A stretch of DNA of 62,290 bases from Candidatus Muproteobacteria bacterium (GCA_003251795.1 QKEI01000103.1:1-62290); one strand, 5' to 3'; shown: positions 17,301-25,299, counted from the stretch's first letter. Notes: generated by a model from the sequence alone, not told the origin. Made by a program: numbers and translations.

Positions 17301-17576
17301 TGAAACCGAGTAGACATGCTTGACGCCAGAAATCTCCGCCAACACCTGCCCTCCTGGCGTACTCACTAGGTGCTCCACCTCAGTGGCGCTTGCGCCGGGA
17401 AACGGCACGAAGACATTGGCAAAGGTAACGTTGATCTGCGGCTCTTCCTCACGCGGCGTGACCAGTACCGCAAACACGCCAAGCAACAGCCCTGTCAATG
17501 CCAGCAGCGGGGTAATCTCGGAACGTACGAATAGGCGGGCAATACGGCCCGAGATGCCTAACGGGCTCTCGCTCAT
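14346..17576 (-). CDS. RND efflux transporter permease
   Basis: A 1076-residue inner-membrane pump of the AcrB/RND family: transmembrane helix 1 (EITPLLALTGLLLGVFAV), a large porter domain (VFVPFPGASATEVEHLV), the proton-relay Asp pair in TM4 (GILVDDAIVVVENI), a second porter domain, and a second six-helix bundle ending near the C-terminus. It works as a trimer with a periplasmic adaptor and an outer-membrane channel, using proton import to export substrates; the substrate class is not readable. Its start overlaps the adaptor stop by four bases. No TolC-like gene is in the window. Confidence 0.93.
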   Translation of the reverse strand: MSESPLGISGRIARLFVRSEITPLLALTGLLLGVFAVLVTPREEEPQINVTFANVFVPFPGASATEVEHLVSTPGGQVLAEISGVKHVYSVSHPGLAVLTVEFEVGENRTDAIIRLYDKVFSNQDWLPPTLGVGQPIVRARGIDDVPIVAITLWTEDTQRGAYDLLQVAHALEAELKRVPNTRDIRTIGGPERVVHVLLEPPKLAGYGIALDDLRNAIASANRSSDSSAVVVDNQEVLVKAGTLLGSAEEVAGLVVGLHGGRPVYLSDVAQVRHGPDFPASYVNFATGPAAPAKGITVHGRFPAVTLTVAKKSGSNAVQVADQVIQRVEQLKGIFIPDGVAVTITRNYGETADAKARKLIQKLLFATISVVVLVWLTMGWREALIVGAAVIVTLAVTLFASWAYGFTINRVSLFALIFSIGILVDDAIVVVENIHRHRQKGEKDLFRAIPLAVDEVGGPTILATLTVIAALLPMAFVTGLMGPYMSPIPINASMGMLISLAVAFVVTPWLTYRVTGNVAGHEGEQERQAETRLYPWFNLLVGAFLRGKNARTRRRALAVAVLVLIAISLSLVMFKAVVLKMLPFDNKSEFQVVVDMPEGTSLEQTARVLDDIGDLLSRVPQVTDYQSYAGTAGPIGFNGLVRQYYLRQQPFMGDIQVNLADPHKRKVHSHAIAQGVRQLLQSRLHHEGVSIKIVEVPPGPPVLAPLVAEIYGLDYEGQMRIARKVRAVFEQVPGIVDVDDSITAPGRELVVQVDRQRAALLGVSQTSVVAVVTTLLGGEDVSYLHGANVKYALPIRVEFTEGEKSDPDSVLAFKVRGAGGKLVPLSEIVKVSQQTREQAIYQKDLLPVVYVVSDMAGTLDSPLYGMAAIASRLGDIATELGTPLPQYFVAQPTNPYAYALKWDGEWQITYETFRDMGIAYAAGVVLIYLLVVGQFRSYLVPLIIMAPIPLTVIGVLPGHALLGAKFTATSMIGMIALAGIIVRNSILLVDFINNEVSKGTAFDEAVIRAGAVRARPIVLTALAAMLGAFFILDDPIFNGLAVSLIFGIFVSTLLTLLVIPVLYYTFMHNKAARKNA

Positions 17577-18655
17577 TGCTTAGCGCCGGATATGGCGTCC
17601 TTCAAGTACACGCCAGCACGGATCGGATCTAACGCGATTCGTTCGCCTTCACTAAGGCCAGCCAATATCTCGATCATGCCATCGTCGACCTCACGGCCCG
17701 GCCGCACCTGACGCAAGACCACTGTGCCATCTGCGTTGACGATATATACGCCGGTGACTTCGCTACGATAGACCAGCGCCTTGGCGGGAATCGCGAGGCT
17801 CGTGCGCTGACCAACCTCGAAAGCGACCTTGACCAGCATTCCTGGAAACAAGTGCTCGACGCTGTCCGGCAATCTCACGCGCACCGCGAAGGTGTTCGAT
17901 TCCTTGTTGGCGTACGGAAAAACTGTTATCCCCTGGGCAGGAACTGATTCGGCAGCGGCACCGCCTGGTAAAATGATGCGTGCCTTGCCGAAACTGCGAA
18001 TCTGCTCGACCATTTGTTGTGGAACATCGACGCGCACCCTCAGTTGCTCCAGCGAGAATCCTGTCATGAGCGGCTTTCCGGGTGTGGCGCTTTCGCCAAT
18101 CTCGACATGGCGCGCGGTGACGATGCCGGCATAGGGGGCGCGCACCACTGTGTAGGCGAGCTGCTCGCGTGCCTGCGCAAGCACTGCCTCGCCCGCCTCC
18201 AGACGTGACCGGCTGGCATCACGGTTGGCCCTGGCGCGATCGAGATCGGCCTTTGAGATGAGCTTGGTGACGTGGAGCTTTTCGACACGCTCCAGGGTCT
18301 TTTCAGCCTCGGCGAGGCGTGCCTGCGCCTCTCGCACGTCGGCCTCAGCCTTGGCCACCTGAGCCCGCTGCTCGGTGTCGCGAAAGCGCAAGATGACACT
18401 GCCCTTGGGCACATAGTCATCGACATCATAGTAGATCGCAGCGATACGTCCGGAGATCTGGGCCGACACCGTGCTTTGGTTGACCGCCTCAACCGTACCG
18501 TCGAGCACACGTTCGCGCACAATATCTTGTGAAGCCACGGTGGCGGTAGCAAAAGGCAGCTCGGCACCGTAAGCACTTGTCACCGATAGCGATGCAACCG
18601 CTAATGCGCTGAGTCTGCGACGACATCCCCAAAACACACACCTGCCGACAAGCAT
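17573..18655 (-). CDS. RND efflux periplasmic adaptor (membrane fusion protein)
   Basis: A 360-residue exported adaptor. A signal-like helix is followed by a lipoyl half (VSAQISGRIAAIYYDVDDYVPKG), a long hairpin coiled coil (AKAEADVREAQARLAEAEKTLERVEKL and back), the second lipoyl half (VVRAPYAGIVTARHVEIGE), a beta-barrel and the membrane-proximal domain. It would bridge the permease encoded just downstream to an outer-membrane channel. It begins 10 bases after the hemerythrin stop, so it belongs to the same transcription unit, and it overlaps the permease start. Confidence 0.9.
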   Translation of the reverse strand: MLVGRCVFWGCRRRLSALAVASLSVTSAYGAELPFATATVASQDIVRERVLDGTVEAVNQSTVSAQISGRIAAIYYDVDDYVPKGSVILRFRDTEQRAQVAKAEADVREAQARLAEAEKTLERVEKLHVTKLISKADLDRARANRDASRSRLEAGEAVLAQAREQLAYTVVRAPYAGIVTARHVEIGESATPGKPLMTGFSLEQLRVRVDVPQQMVEQIRSFGKARIILPGGAAAESVPAQGITVFPYANKESNTFAVRVRLPDSVEHLFPGMLVKVAFEVGQRTSLAIPAKALVYRSEVTGVYIVNADGTVVLRQVRPGREVDDGMIEILAGLSEGERIALDPIRAGVYLKDAISGAKQ

Positions 18656-18665
18656 GTGGATCCGT

Positions 18666-19214
18666 TCAACGTCCCTGTTGTTTGAGGTAATCGTAGAGCG
18701 CGAGGTATTCCTGTTCGACAGACCCTCCGAAAACCGGGTCGTGCTGTGTGGCCATCTGCTCGTCAATAGCGCGCCAATCATCGTCATGCAGTGCCGCCAA
18801 GGCGCGTGGGAAGAGCTCACTTTCCTCTTTCTGTATATGTGCGCGCAGTAATGCAACATATTCCCTACCGGCGGACTCGAGCGCAGCGCGTGTGATCATC
18901 TCCTCACTCTCGACGGAAAGCAGCAGTTCCAGGAAATGCTTACCTCTCTGTGCTAGCTCCGCGTGCTGGTGGCTCAGCTCGTCGATCACGGGACGTGCGG
19001 CTACATCTCGTGTCGTCAGCTTGTCGAGTACGATATCTTCCTTCGGATGATGAAACAGATCCTGGTAGTGGATCATGTAATGCATGGCATCTGACATCAG
19101 CGTGTAATCAGGATGTCTATCTGCATGAAAAGCCGCCAGCTGCACCTCCAGCAAATTGATGATCCTGCTGATATTTGCGTGGTCTTTTGTGAGTTCTTCG
19201 ATGATACCAGGCAT
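18666..19214 (-). CDS. Hemerythrin-domain protein
   Basis: A 182-residue four-helix protein with the diiron ligand pattern: His in LTKDHANI, HxxxE in FHHPKEDIV, His in SHQHAEL, and HxxxE in HIQKEESELF. Hemerythrins bind O2, NO or act as iron stores or sensors. The gene opens an operon with an RND adaptor and permease, and its promoter region holds an FNR-type box (19,287-19,300). Hence synthesis under oxygen limitation or nitrosative conditions is likely. The ribosome site is AGGAGG seven bases before the ATG. Confidence 0.85.
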   Translation of the reverse strand: MPGIIEELTKDHANISRIINLLEVQLAAFHADRHPDYTLMSDAMHYMIHYQDLFHHPKEDIVLDKLTTRDVAARPVIDELSHQHAELAQRGKHFLELLLSVESEEMITRAALESAGREYVALLRAHIQKEESELFPRALAALHDDDWRAIDEQMATQHDPVFGGSVEQEYLALYDYLKQQGR

Positions 19215-19286
19215 AATCAGCCTCCTGCTGCGTGACAGCGCGGCCCTTTAAATAGGTACCTGTAGCGGAGAACCGTAACATTGGCA

Positions 19287-19300
19287 TTGACCTGGATCAA
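19287..19300. promoter_or_regulatory. FNR-type box (hemerythrin-RND operon side)
   Basis: TTGACCTGGATCAA, one mismatch to TTGATNNNNATCAA. It lies 73 bp before the hemerythrin ATG. A -10-like TACAGG at 19,259-19,264 on the minus strand is at the class-II distance but matches poorly. It is one of two boxes in this divergent region. Confidence 0.75.
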
Positions 19301-19341
19301 ATCGGCGGCCGGTCCTGGTCCCGCGTACAGTTATGGGTTTT

Positions 19342-19355
19342 ATGATACAGATCAA
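19342..19355. promoter_or_regulatory. FNR-type box (uspA side)
   Basis: ATGATACAGATCAA, one mismatch to the consensus. TATGCT at 19,378-19,383 is a -10-like hexamer exactly 22 bases after the box, the spacing of a class-II FNR promoter. The start of transcription would be near 19,390, giving a leader of about 23 bases to the uspA ATG. Confidence 0.75.
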
Positions 19356-19412
19356 AGGCTATCGGCACGGATCGAATTATGCTGCAGCTGTATCAGGCGC
19401 TGGAGGTGAAAC

Positions 19413-19859
19413 ATGGTCAAGAAGATTCTCGTCCCAGTCGATGGCTCCGACCACGCCTTCAAGGCACTCGATTTGGCCGCCGATCTCGCCGTCAGGAAGG
19501 AAACGAGCGTGGTGTTGCTGTATGTGATCGCCAGCCGTGAGTTGCCGGCCTCTATCCGTCACTTTGCCGAAGTAGAGCATATCGATGGCCCACCGGAATG
19601 GATTTACGAAAAACTGGTAGCGAAGAATATCGTGCAGACGGCGTTAGAGCGGGCACAGGAGAAAGGCCTGACCAGAATCGAAACGATTCTGCGCGAAGGG
19701 GATCCGGCCAAGGTGATCGCCGATATTGCGAATACGCAAGACGTTGACATGGTTGTGATGGGGACCCGTGGTTTGAGCGACGTCCGTGGGGTGCTTTTGG
19801 GCAGCGTCGCGCACAAAGTCAGCCATCTGGCCCATTGCACCGTAATCACCGTAAAATAG
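19413..19859 (+). CDS. Universal stress protein, single domain
   Basis: A 148-residue UspA-fold protein. The N-terminus is KKILVPVDGSDHAFKAL. The C-terminal ATP-binding pattern G-x2-G-x9-G-S is present (GTRGLSDVRGVLLGSVAHKV), so it is of the ATP-binding FG/UspF-like class. These dimers help survival during growth arrest and anaerobiosis. In Pseudomonas aeruginosa, relatives are under ANR control, which matches the FNR box and -10 found upstream. DksA-like follows 33 bases downstream on the same strand and is probably co-transcribed. Confidence 0.9.
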   Translation: MVKKILVPVDGSDHAFKALDLAADLAVRKETSVVLLYVIASRELPASIRHFAEVEHIDGPPEWIYEKLVAKNIVQTALERAQEKGLTRIETILREGDPAKVIADIANTQDVDMVVMGTRGLSDVRGVLLGSVAHKVSHLAHCTVITVK

Positions 19860-19892
19860 CCGTTCGCAACTGGCAGTTTGAAGGAGCACGCA

Positions 19893-20291
19893 ATGGCGTC
19901 GGGGTTGACCGAAAAACAAGCATCTCTGCTCAAGCAAAGGCTGCACACACGCTTCGCAGAGTTAAAGGACGCGGTCAGACAAGAACTTGTCCGCTCTGAC
20001 GACGAGCGTTACATCGAGCTAGCCGGCCGCGTACACGACACGGGTGACGAGGCGGTAGCCGATCTGCTAGCGGACCTAAATCTTGCTGTCATCGATCAGC
20101 ACGTGAGAGAAATACAGGACATCGAGGGCGCCTTGTTGCGCCTGGGAGAACAAAGTTACGGAATTTGCATCGACTGTGAAGCGGATATCGGCTACAAACG
20201 TCTGCATGCCTATCCGACGGCAAAACGCTGCTTCTCCTGTCAGGCCAGGTATGAGAAGGGCTTTGCGCAACCGCGGCACCCCGGCTTGTAG
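19893..20291 (+). CDS. DksA/TraR-family zinc-finger protein
   Basis: A 132-residue protein with a coiled-coil N-terminal half and a C-terminal C4 zinc finger (CIDCEADIGYKRL followed by CFSC). DksA-type proteins enter the RNA polymerase secondary channel and, with ppGpp, redirect transcription in starvation. The length is shorter than classical DksA (about 150), as in DksA2/YocK-type relatives. AAGGAG lies seven bases before the ATG at 19,893. The gene follows uspA and is probably in its FNR-controlled unit. The stop is TAG, and an unusual open stretch follows (separate entry). Confidence 0.85.
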   Translation: MASGLTEKQASLLKQRLHTRFAELKDAVRQELVRSDDERYIELAGRVHDTGDEAVADLLADLNLAVIDQHVREIQDIEGALLRLGEQSYGICIDCEADIGYKRLHAYPTAKRCFSCQARYEKGFAQPRHPGL

Positions 20292-20429
20292 CATAACGCG
20301 CGCCGGCTAGAGGACGAAGGTCGCGCGCTCCACCACTGGGACCCACGGCCACTCGTTCGAACCGCAGAGGAAATCATCGAAGAGATCGAGGTTCTTCTGC
20401 TCAGTATCGATACCACCAGTCGCGCATGA
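20292..20429 (+). other. Open 45-codon extension after the dksA-like TAG stop
   Basis: Directly after TAG (20,289-20,291) the same frame stays open for 45 codons to a TGA at 20,427-20,429. It encodes a protein-like sequence (RRLEDEGRALHHWDPRPLVR, then a helix TAEEIIEEIEVLLLSI). There is no ATG, GTG or TTG in it, so it cannot be a normal separate gene. It may be a decayed gene or a rarely used read-through tail. I find no family for it. Confidence 0.4.
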
Positions 20430-20482
20430 CCTGAAATGTGATCGGGGGGACCAAAGAAACAGCAAGCGTTGGTAGCGGCGCC

Positions 20483-20496
20483 TTGATGTGGGTCAA
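20483..20496. promoter_or_regulatory. FNR-type box upstream of the b-type cytochrome
   Basis: TTGATGTGGGTCAA, one mismatch to the consensus, 80 bp before the cytochrome ATG. TAAGAT at 20,526-20,531 could serve as -10, though with 29 bases between box and hexamer it is not a standard class-II spacing. Confidence 0.65.
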
Positions 20497-20576
20497 CGAT
20501 GCCGGCGCCCCTCTTCAGCTAGCGTTAAGATTGGTTTGCCACCATAGAGATCCGCTACGAACGGGAAAAGAGGCTC

Positions 20577-21242
20577 ATGAACCACGCAAGACAGGTTAAA
20601 GTGTGGGATCCACTCGTGCGAACATTTCATTGGTCGCTAGTGGTCTTATTCACGCTTGCCTATGTCACCGGTGATGATGCCGCGGCCGTGCATATTTGGT
20701 CCGGCTATATCGTGCTGGCGCTATTGTTGCTTCGCGTTCTCTGGGGCCTAATCGGCACGCGGCATGCGCGCTTTTCCGACTTTGTATACCCGGTTACCTT
20801 CATACTCAACTACGCCAAGGACATGCTGCTCGGGCGGGCGAAACGCTACCTCGGGCACAACCCCCTCGGTGGCGCCATGATCGTGATAATGCTGGTGACG
20901 CTGGTGGCGACCTGCGTCACTGGTATCGCCGCCCAGCGGGTGGACCAACCCAGCGTAGCGCTGACTCCCGCGCAACCAGCGATCGCAATGATCGATCTAT
21001 TCTCGGCGGCATGGGCCGACGATGACCGCTTTGAGGGCAGGGAGGCCCGTACGCACGACAAAGAGGCCCGCAAGCGCAACAAGCTTCTTCGTGAGACCCA
21101 TGAATTCTTTGCTAACCTGATGCTGCTACTGGTGGTTATTCACATCGGCGGGGTGCTGTTGGGCAGCCTGATGCACCGGGAAAACCTGGTGCGCGCCATG
21201 CTCAACGGCCGCAAGCGGGCTGAGGCATCAAGCGAGATATAG
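20577..21242 (+). CDS. Cytochrome b561 / Ni-Fe-hydrogenase-type b-type cytochrome
   Basis: A 221-residue integral membrane protein with four predicted helices. The first contains the WDPLVRTFHWSLV motif with an axial-type His, and others include VHIWSGYIVLALLLLRVLWG and HEFFANLMLLLVVIHIGGVLLGSL. This is the di-heme cytochrome b561 (bacterial) / HupC pattern; it would pass electrons between a periplasmic partner and the quinone pool. A charged insert (DDRFEGREARTHDKEARKR) between helices 3 and 4 is odd. No hydrogenase genes are in the window. AGAGG precedes the ATG and an FNR box lies upstream. Confidence 0.8.
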   Translation: MNHARQVKVWDPLVRTFHWSLVVLFTLAYVTGDDAAAVHIWSGYIVLALLLLRVLWGLIGTRHARFSDFVYPVTFILNYAKDMLLGRAKRYLGHNPLGGAMIVIMLVTLVATCVTGIAAQRVDQPSVALTPAQPAIAMIDLFSAAWADDDRFEGREARTHDKEARKRNKLLRETHEFFANLMLLLVVIHIGGVLLGSLMHRENLVRAMLNGRKRAEASSEI

Positions 21243-21271
21243 GACCCCCACGCGAAGATCGCCCGAAATCC

Positions 21272-22108
21272 TCAGCGTACTAACACGACCGGGCACCTCA
21301 CCTGGCGCATGAGATCAGCAAGCGTTTTTTCCTTGGCAAGCGCGTGATCACCGGCAAGTACCAGGGCCTTCCCCCCCTCCCGCTTAACAGCATTGATAAG
21401 ACTAATAGTGCCGGGCGCCAGCGGACAAAAGCGTGCACCGCGACCCTGCGCGGCGAGCCGGCTCGAGGCCTGCTGCTGCAGGCGCTGCTGCGTGTCTCTG
21501 TCGTCGCTAGCCAGCAAAACCACCAGGTTACGCTCGTCGCCCCGCGTCAGGCGGGCCGCGGTCACCATTGCGCGCATGGCACCCTCGGTTCCGTCGAACA
21601 GCACTAGCACGGGCACGCCCAATTCCACGCCGTGCTCCAGGAACACGACTGTGTGCCTCGCCATGGCGACCACTGTCTGGGCGGTCGATCCCAACCTGGT
21701 GCGTTGCATGACCGACGTGCCGACGCGCCCGAGCACAAGCACATCCCCTTCCTCAGCGGCCGCGAGTAATTCCTTGGCTACGTGACCCCGACTTACGCGG
21801 AAGCTCCATGGCACGTTTCTGCCTTGCGCCACGGTAGCGAGCATGTGCTCAAGCTGTGCAGCCTGCATACGTAACGTGTTCTCTAGCCGTTGACTATCGA
21901 CGGCACGGATGCCGCGCGTTGCATACGCGACCTCGCGTGCGCACGGCAACTGCGCCAACCGCAGCAGATTGATGTCCTCGATGAACATGCCCAAGAGCTC
22001 GGCCTGTAGATCTGCTGCCAGCTCAGCCGCCGCTTTCAGCGCCGCCCGGCTGTGCGGCGAGGCATCGAGCGCCACCAGCACGCGGTGAATAGTGTGCCTG
22101 TCGTTCAA
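21272..22108 (-). CDS. Tandem-domain universal stress protein
   Basis: A 278-residue protein made of two Usp-fold halves. The first (RVLVALDASPHSRAALKAA, then VLVLGRVGTSVM and GSTAQTVV) retains a partial ATP loop. The second half (GVPVLVLFDGTEGAMRAM ... LLRQVRCPVVLVR-like end) is degenerate. Double Usp proteins accompany stress and anaerobic survival. The start overlaps the stop of the Lon-like gene by four bases, so they are translationally coupled; the unit probably begins at hsp20. Confidence 0.8.
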   Translation of the reverse strand: MNDRHTIHRVLVALDASPHSRAALKAAAELAADLQAELLGMFIEDINLLRLAQLPCAREVAYATRGIRAVDSQRLENTLRMQAAQLEHMLATVAQGRNVPWSFRVSRGHVAKELLAAAEEGDVLVLGRVGTSVMQRTRLGSTAQTVVAMARHTVVFLEHGVELGVPVLVLFDGTEGAMRAMVTAARLTRGDERNLVVLLASDDRDTQQRLQQQASSRLAAQGRGARFCPLAPGTISLINAVKREGGKALVLAGDHALAKEKTLADLMRQVRCPVVLVR

Positions 22109-24519
22109 GACCGCTGCTCCGACCCCTCCTTGCCGCCCTCCGAGTATTCCTTGCGAAGCCTCGACAGCTCTTTGAGCCGTTGCTGTACACGGTAGTTGAC
22201 GCTGCCCTCGGGAAAGTTGCCGTGTGCGTCTGCGGCTCCCGCTGGCAGCCCGGTTAGCAACGAAATAGCCTCATCAATCGTTTCTATCGCGTAGACGCAG
22301 AACTGTCCGGCGGCGGCGGCGGCGACAACATCCTCACGCAGCATCAGATGCTTCACATTGGCCGCTGGGATTAGCACGGCCTGCTCCCCGATTGGGCCCT
22401 TCGCCTTGCAGACGTCGTAAAAGCCTTCGATCTTTTCGTTTACCCCGCCAATCGCTTGCACCTGACCGTGCTGGTTCACGGAACCGGTGACCGCAAACGC
22501 TTGCTTGATTGGGGCGTCTGCCAGCGCGGAAAGCAACGCGCACAGCTCGGCAACGGATGCGCTGTCGCCCTCAACCATGCCATAGGATTGCTCGAACACC
22601 AGGCTAGCGGACAGGGAAAGCGGCTCGTTTTGGGCGTAGCGCGCGGCCATGAAATTTGAAAGTATGAGCACCCCTTTGGAGTGAATCGCGCCACCTAGCT
22701 CGACCTCGCGCTCGATATCGACGACCTCGCCCTTGCCGAGTCGTGCCGTCGCTGTGATACGCGAAGGCTGCCCGAAGGCAAAATCTCCCAATTGCAGGAC
22801 CGAAAGTCCGTTGACCTGACCGCTCTTTTCCCCCTCGCTGTCGATGAGGATCGTGCCACGTTTGATCTCTTCGTACAGTCGTTCGCGCAACCGATCTGCG
22901 CGTCGGATCTGGCCATCGATGGCACACTGTACATCAGCGGCGCACACCGCTTTCCGCTTCGCGCGTTCAGCCCAGTAATCGGCTTCGCGCAGCAAGTCAG
23001 CTGTGCTCTGCATGTGGGTCGAGAGTTTTTCTGCATCGCTCGCCAGGCGCGCGCTTTGCTCGATCACGTGAGCTACCGCGGTGCGATCAAAGGGACGCAG
23101 CCCCCCTTTGCGAGCGAGCGTACCAATCAATCGCGCATATAACAGGTTATTTTCCGGATTACGTTCGACCCGATCATCGAAATCTGCCGCGACCTTGAAC
23201 AGCTCACGGAAATCCGGGTCGTAGGCACACAACAAATAGTAAAGTATGCGCTCTCCCATGAGCACGACTTTCACGTCTAGCGGAATCGGTTCCGGCTCAA
23301 GCGACACTGTACTCAATAGACCTAACATCTGCCCCAGCGATTCAATGCTGATTTCCTGCGAACGCAAGGCTCGCTTGAGTCCCTCCCAGGCATACGGCTG
23401 CATGAGCACCTTGCGCATATCCAACATCAAGTAGCCACCGTTAGCGCGATGCAAGGCACCGGCCTTGATCAACGTGAAGTCGGTTATGAGCGCCCCGAAC
23501 TGGGCGCTGTGCTCGACGCGCCCGAGCAGATTGGCAAAGGAGGGGTTGTCTTCATAAACAATCGGCGCTCCCTGCGCACCGCCATGGTCGACCAGCGTAT
23601 TGACACGGTAACGGGTAAAGGATGGTGCGCCCTGAAACGCGAGCGTCAATGGAGTTGCCGCGCCTTCCTCGCGTGCGCGGAAGTCTTTCACATTTTCCAC
23701 GATATCGCCTTCCACGGCGTCTAAATACTGCGTGACCGGCGTTAGGTCTTGATACTTCTTCTTCAGCTCATCGATCAGATGGCCGACAGCGGACATGGTG
23801 AACTTCCTTTCTACCTCTCTTAGTTTTTCCCGGCGCTCCTTGTGTAGGCGCGGAATCTGTTCGAGAAACGCAGCCAGCTGCTCCTGCAGCCGATTTATGA
23901 CTTGTTCCTTGTGCTGGCGTTCCTCTTTCGAGAGCTGTTCAAATTCCTTGGGTGACAACACTTCGCCCGCGCGCGTGGGCGCGACGGCAAAGCCGTGTGG
24001 CGTATTCAAGATGACCATCTCCTCCTGCTCGGCTTGCTTCTGAATATCGGCAAATGCTTGCTCTTGCTTCCCCTTGAGCTCCTCGTCAATCTCTTGCACC
24101 TGCGCCCGATACTCATCGCTTTCCAACATAGCCGGAATGGAGGTGCGTAAATCCTGAATAAGCACTTCCATGTCGCGTCGCAGCGTGGCACCGCGCCCTG
24201 CGGGCAGACGCAATGCCACCGGTTTTTGATGATCCTGGAAGTTGTGGACGTAGCACCAATCGTCAGCCGGCGTTTGCTGCTGCGCCTGCTTCTCCAGCAC
24301 CTGTTGTACGACCGTGTGCTTGCCGATACCGGCCGGGCCGAGGGCATAAAGATTATAACCATCACGCTTCATGCCAATACCGAACCGCACGGCATCAAGC
24401 GCTCTGCCCTGACCGAGAATCTCTGTCAATTCCTCTAGCTCAGCCGTCGTCTCAAACGCGAACTGCTGCGGATCGCAAAGGGGACGAAGTAGTTCGTGGG
24501 ACAGTGGTTTGACAGTCAT
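22105..24519 (-). CDS. Lon-family ATP-dependent protease, LonB/YcbZ-like
   Basis: An 804-residue AAA+ protease without the classical Lon N-domain. Walker A is GPAGIGKHT at about 61-69; a long coiled-coil insert follows (KEEFEQLSKEERQHKEQVINR-like region). The C-terminal Lon protease domain has the catalytic Ser in EGDSASVAELCALL and the catalytic Lys in GVNEKIEGFYDV. It should degrade damaged or specific proteins using ATP. It lies between hsp20 and a double Usp, forming a protein-quality unit. The ATG at 24,519 gives the family-typical N-terminus. Confidence 0.88.
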   Translation of the reverse strand: MTVKPLSHELLRPLCDPQQFAFETTAELEELTEILGQGRALDAVRFGIGMKRDGYNLYALGPAGIGKHTVVQQVLEKQAQQQTPADDWCYVHNFQDHQKPVALRLPAGRGATLRRDMEVLIQDLRTSIPAMLESDEYRAQVQEIDEELKGKQEQAFADIQKQAEQEEMVILNTPHGFAVAPTRAGEVLSPKEFEQLSKEERQHKEQVINRLQEQLAAFLEQIPRLHKERREKLREVERKFTMSAVGHLIDELKKKYQDLTPVTQYLDAVEGDIVENVKDFRAREEGAATPLTLAFQGAPSFTRYRVNTLVDHGGAQGAPIVYEDNPSFANLLGRVEHSAQFGALITDFTLIKAGALHRANGGYLMLDMRKVLMQPYAWEGLKRALRSQEISIESLGQMLGLLSTVSLEPEPIPLDVKVVLMGERILYYLLCAYDPDFRELFKVAADFDDRVERNPENNLLYARLIGTLARKGGLRPFDRTAVAHVIEQSARLASDAEKLSTHMQSTADLLREADYWAERAKRKAVCAADVQCAIDGQIRRADRLRERLYEEIKRGTILIDSEGEKSGQVNGLSVLQLGDFAFGQPSRITATARLGKGEVVDIEREVELGGAIHSKGVLILSNFMAARYAQNEPLSLSASLVFEQSYGMVEGDSASVAELCALLSALADAPIKQAFAVTGSVNQHGQVQAIGGVNEKIEGFYDVCKAKGPIGEQAVLIPAANVKHLMLREDVVAAAAAGQFCVYAIETIDEAISLLTGLPAGAADAHGNFPEGSVNYRVQQRLKELSRLRKEYSEGGKEGSEQRS

Positions 24520-24596
24520 GATTGCAAGCTGATGATTTGCCCCGAGACCACCAATGATGCATCAAATGCGTCTGGTTTTCACGGCCCTACACACAA

Positions 24597-24621
24597 CAAG
24601 CCCGGCACCGGGCCGGGCTTG
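24597..24621. terminator. GC-rich hairpin between hsp20 and lon-like gene
   Basis: A 10-bp stem (CAAGCCCGGC at 24,597-24,606 with GCCGGGCTTG at 24,612-24,621) and 5-base loop follows the hsp20 stop on the minus strand, then TTGTGTGT. It may end or attenuate hsp20 transcripts so that hsp20 is made in excess over the protease downstream. Confidence 0.55.
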
Positions 24622-24647
24622 CTTGCAACTACACCACCGCCTGTTGA

Positions 24648-25154
24648 TTATTCGACGGCGATGCTGCGACGCTTGGCTTTCTCCAACTTCGGTAAGGTCA
24701 GCTCGAGCAAGCCATCCTTAAAGTTCGCCTTGGCTTTGGAACCATCGACTTCGGCGGGCAACATTATCGTGCGGGCATAGGAACCCTCTGAAATCTCACG
24801 ACGATAGTAGTCGCCTTTTTCCTCCTTTTCCTCGTGCTTAACGCTACCTTTGATAGTGACCGTGTTGTCGCTCATGGTGACATCCAGATCCTTCTTCTCA
24901 ACGCCGGGAAGCTCGGCACGCAACACTACCTCATCTTCCCGGTCCACCACATCGACCGTCGGCATCTTACCTTCGAAAGGCGCCGCCAGCTCACGCCACA
25001 CGGGCCGCTCCCAACGCGACGGGAGCCAGCCAGGCGCAAAGCCTTCGAACATGCGTTCCATCATCCGCTCCATCTCCTGGAGCGGGCTTAGTGCACGGGC
25101 GGGCCTTGCCTTTTGGATCTCGTGGACCTTTCCCTTTTCAGCTACCTCTGCCAT
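24648..25154 (-). CDS. Hsp20/alpha-crystallin small heat-shock protein
   Basis: A 168-residue chaperone. The N-terminus has the short LxxMERMMERMFEGF segment, then an alpha-crystallin domain (PTVDVVDREDEVVLRAELPGV, KKDLDVTMSDNTVTIKG) with the conserved A-x-x-x-D-G-L-L-x-L-x-x-P (ANFKDGLLELTLP) end and a short C-terminal tail. It holds unfolding proteins without ATP. AAGGAGGG lies before the ATG. A perfect FNR box plus a -10 element stand upstream, which is reminiscent of hypoxia-induced HspX in mycobacteria. Confidence 0.93.
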   Translation of the reverse strand: MAEVAEKGKVHEIQKARPARALSPLQEMERMMERMFEGFAPGWLPSRWERPVWRELAAPFEGKMPTVDVVDREDEVVLRAELPGVEKKDLDVTMSDNTVTIKGSVKHEEKEEKGDYYRREISEGSYARTIMLPAEVDGSKAKANFKDGLLELTLPKLEKAKRRSIAVE

Positions 25155-25231
25155 CTTAGCCCTCCTTTCTCCGTCTCACCCGTGGTCGCGCACGGAGAAG
25201 TTCAGTCGCGACCCGGTTTTTTCCGAAAATT

Positions 25232-25273
25232 ATAATACTCCGTCTAAGGCGAGGCTTTGTTGATTTGAATCAA
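25232..25273 (-). promoter_or_regulatory. Class-II FNR promoter of hsp20
   Basis: The perfect FNR box TTGATTTGAATCAA is at 25,260-25,273. On the minus strand, TATTAT (25,232-25,237, five of six matches to TATAAT) follows after exactly 22 bases. This is the canonical class-II layout with a box centre at -41.5. The leader to the hsp20 ATG would be about 70 bases. Confidence 0.82.
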
Positions 25274-25299
25274 GCAGTCTGCGCACTCCTCGGTCGCTT

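Noticed and set aside
14346-17576. Long open frames on the strand opposite to the RND pump and other GC-rich genes
   Set aside because: They mirror codon bias of the real gene in antisense, have no ribosome sites and carry no recognisable motifs.
20350-20365. GTTCGAAC-like string as a tRNA T-arm
   Set aside because: No acceptor stem, anticodon arm or CCA context around it.
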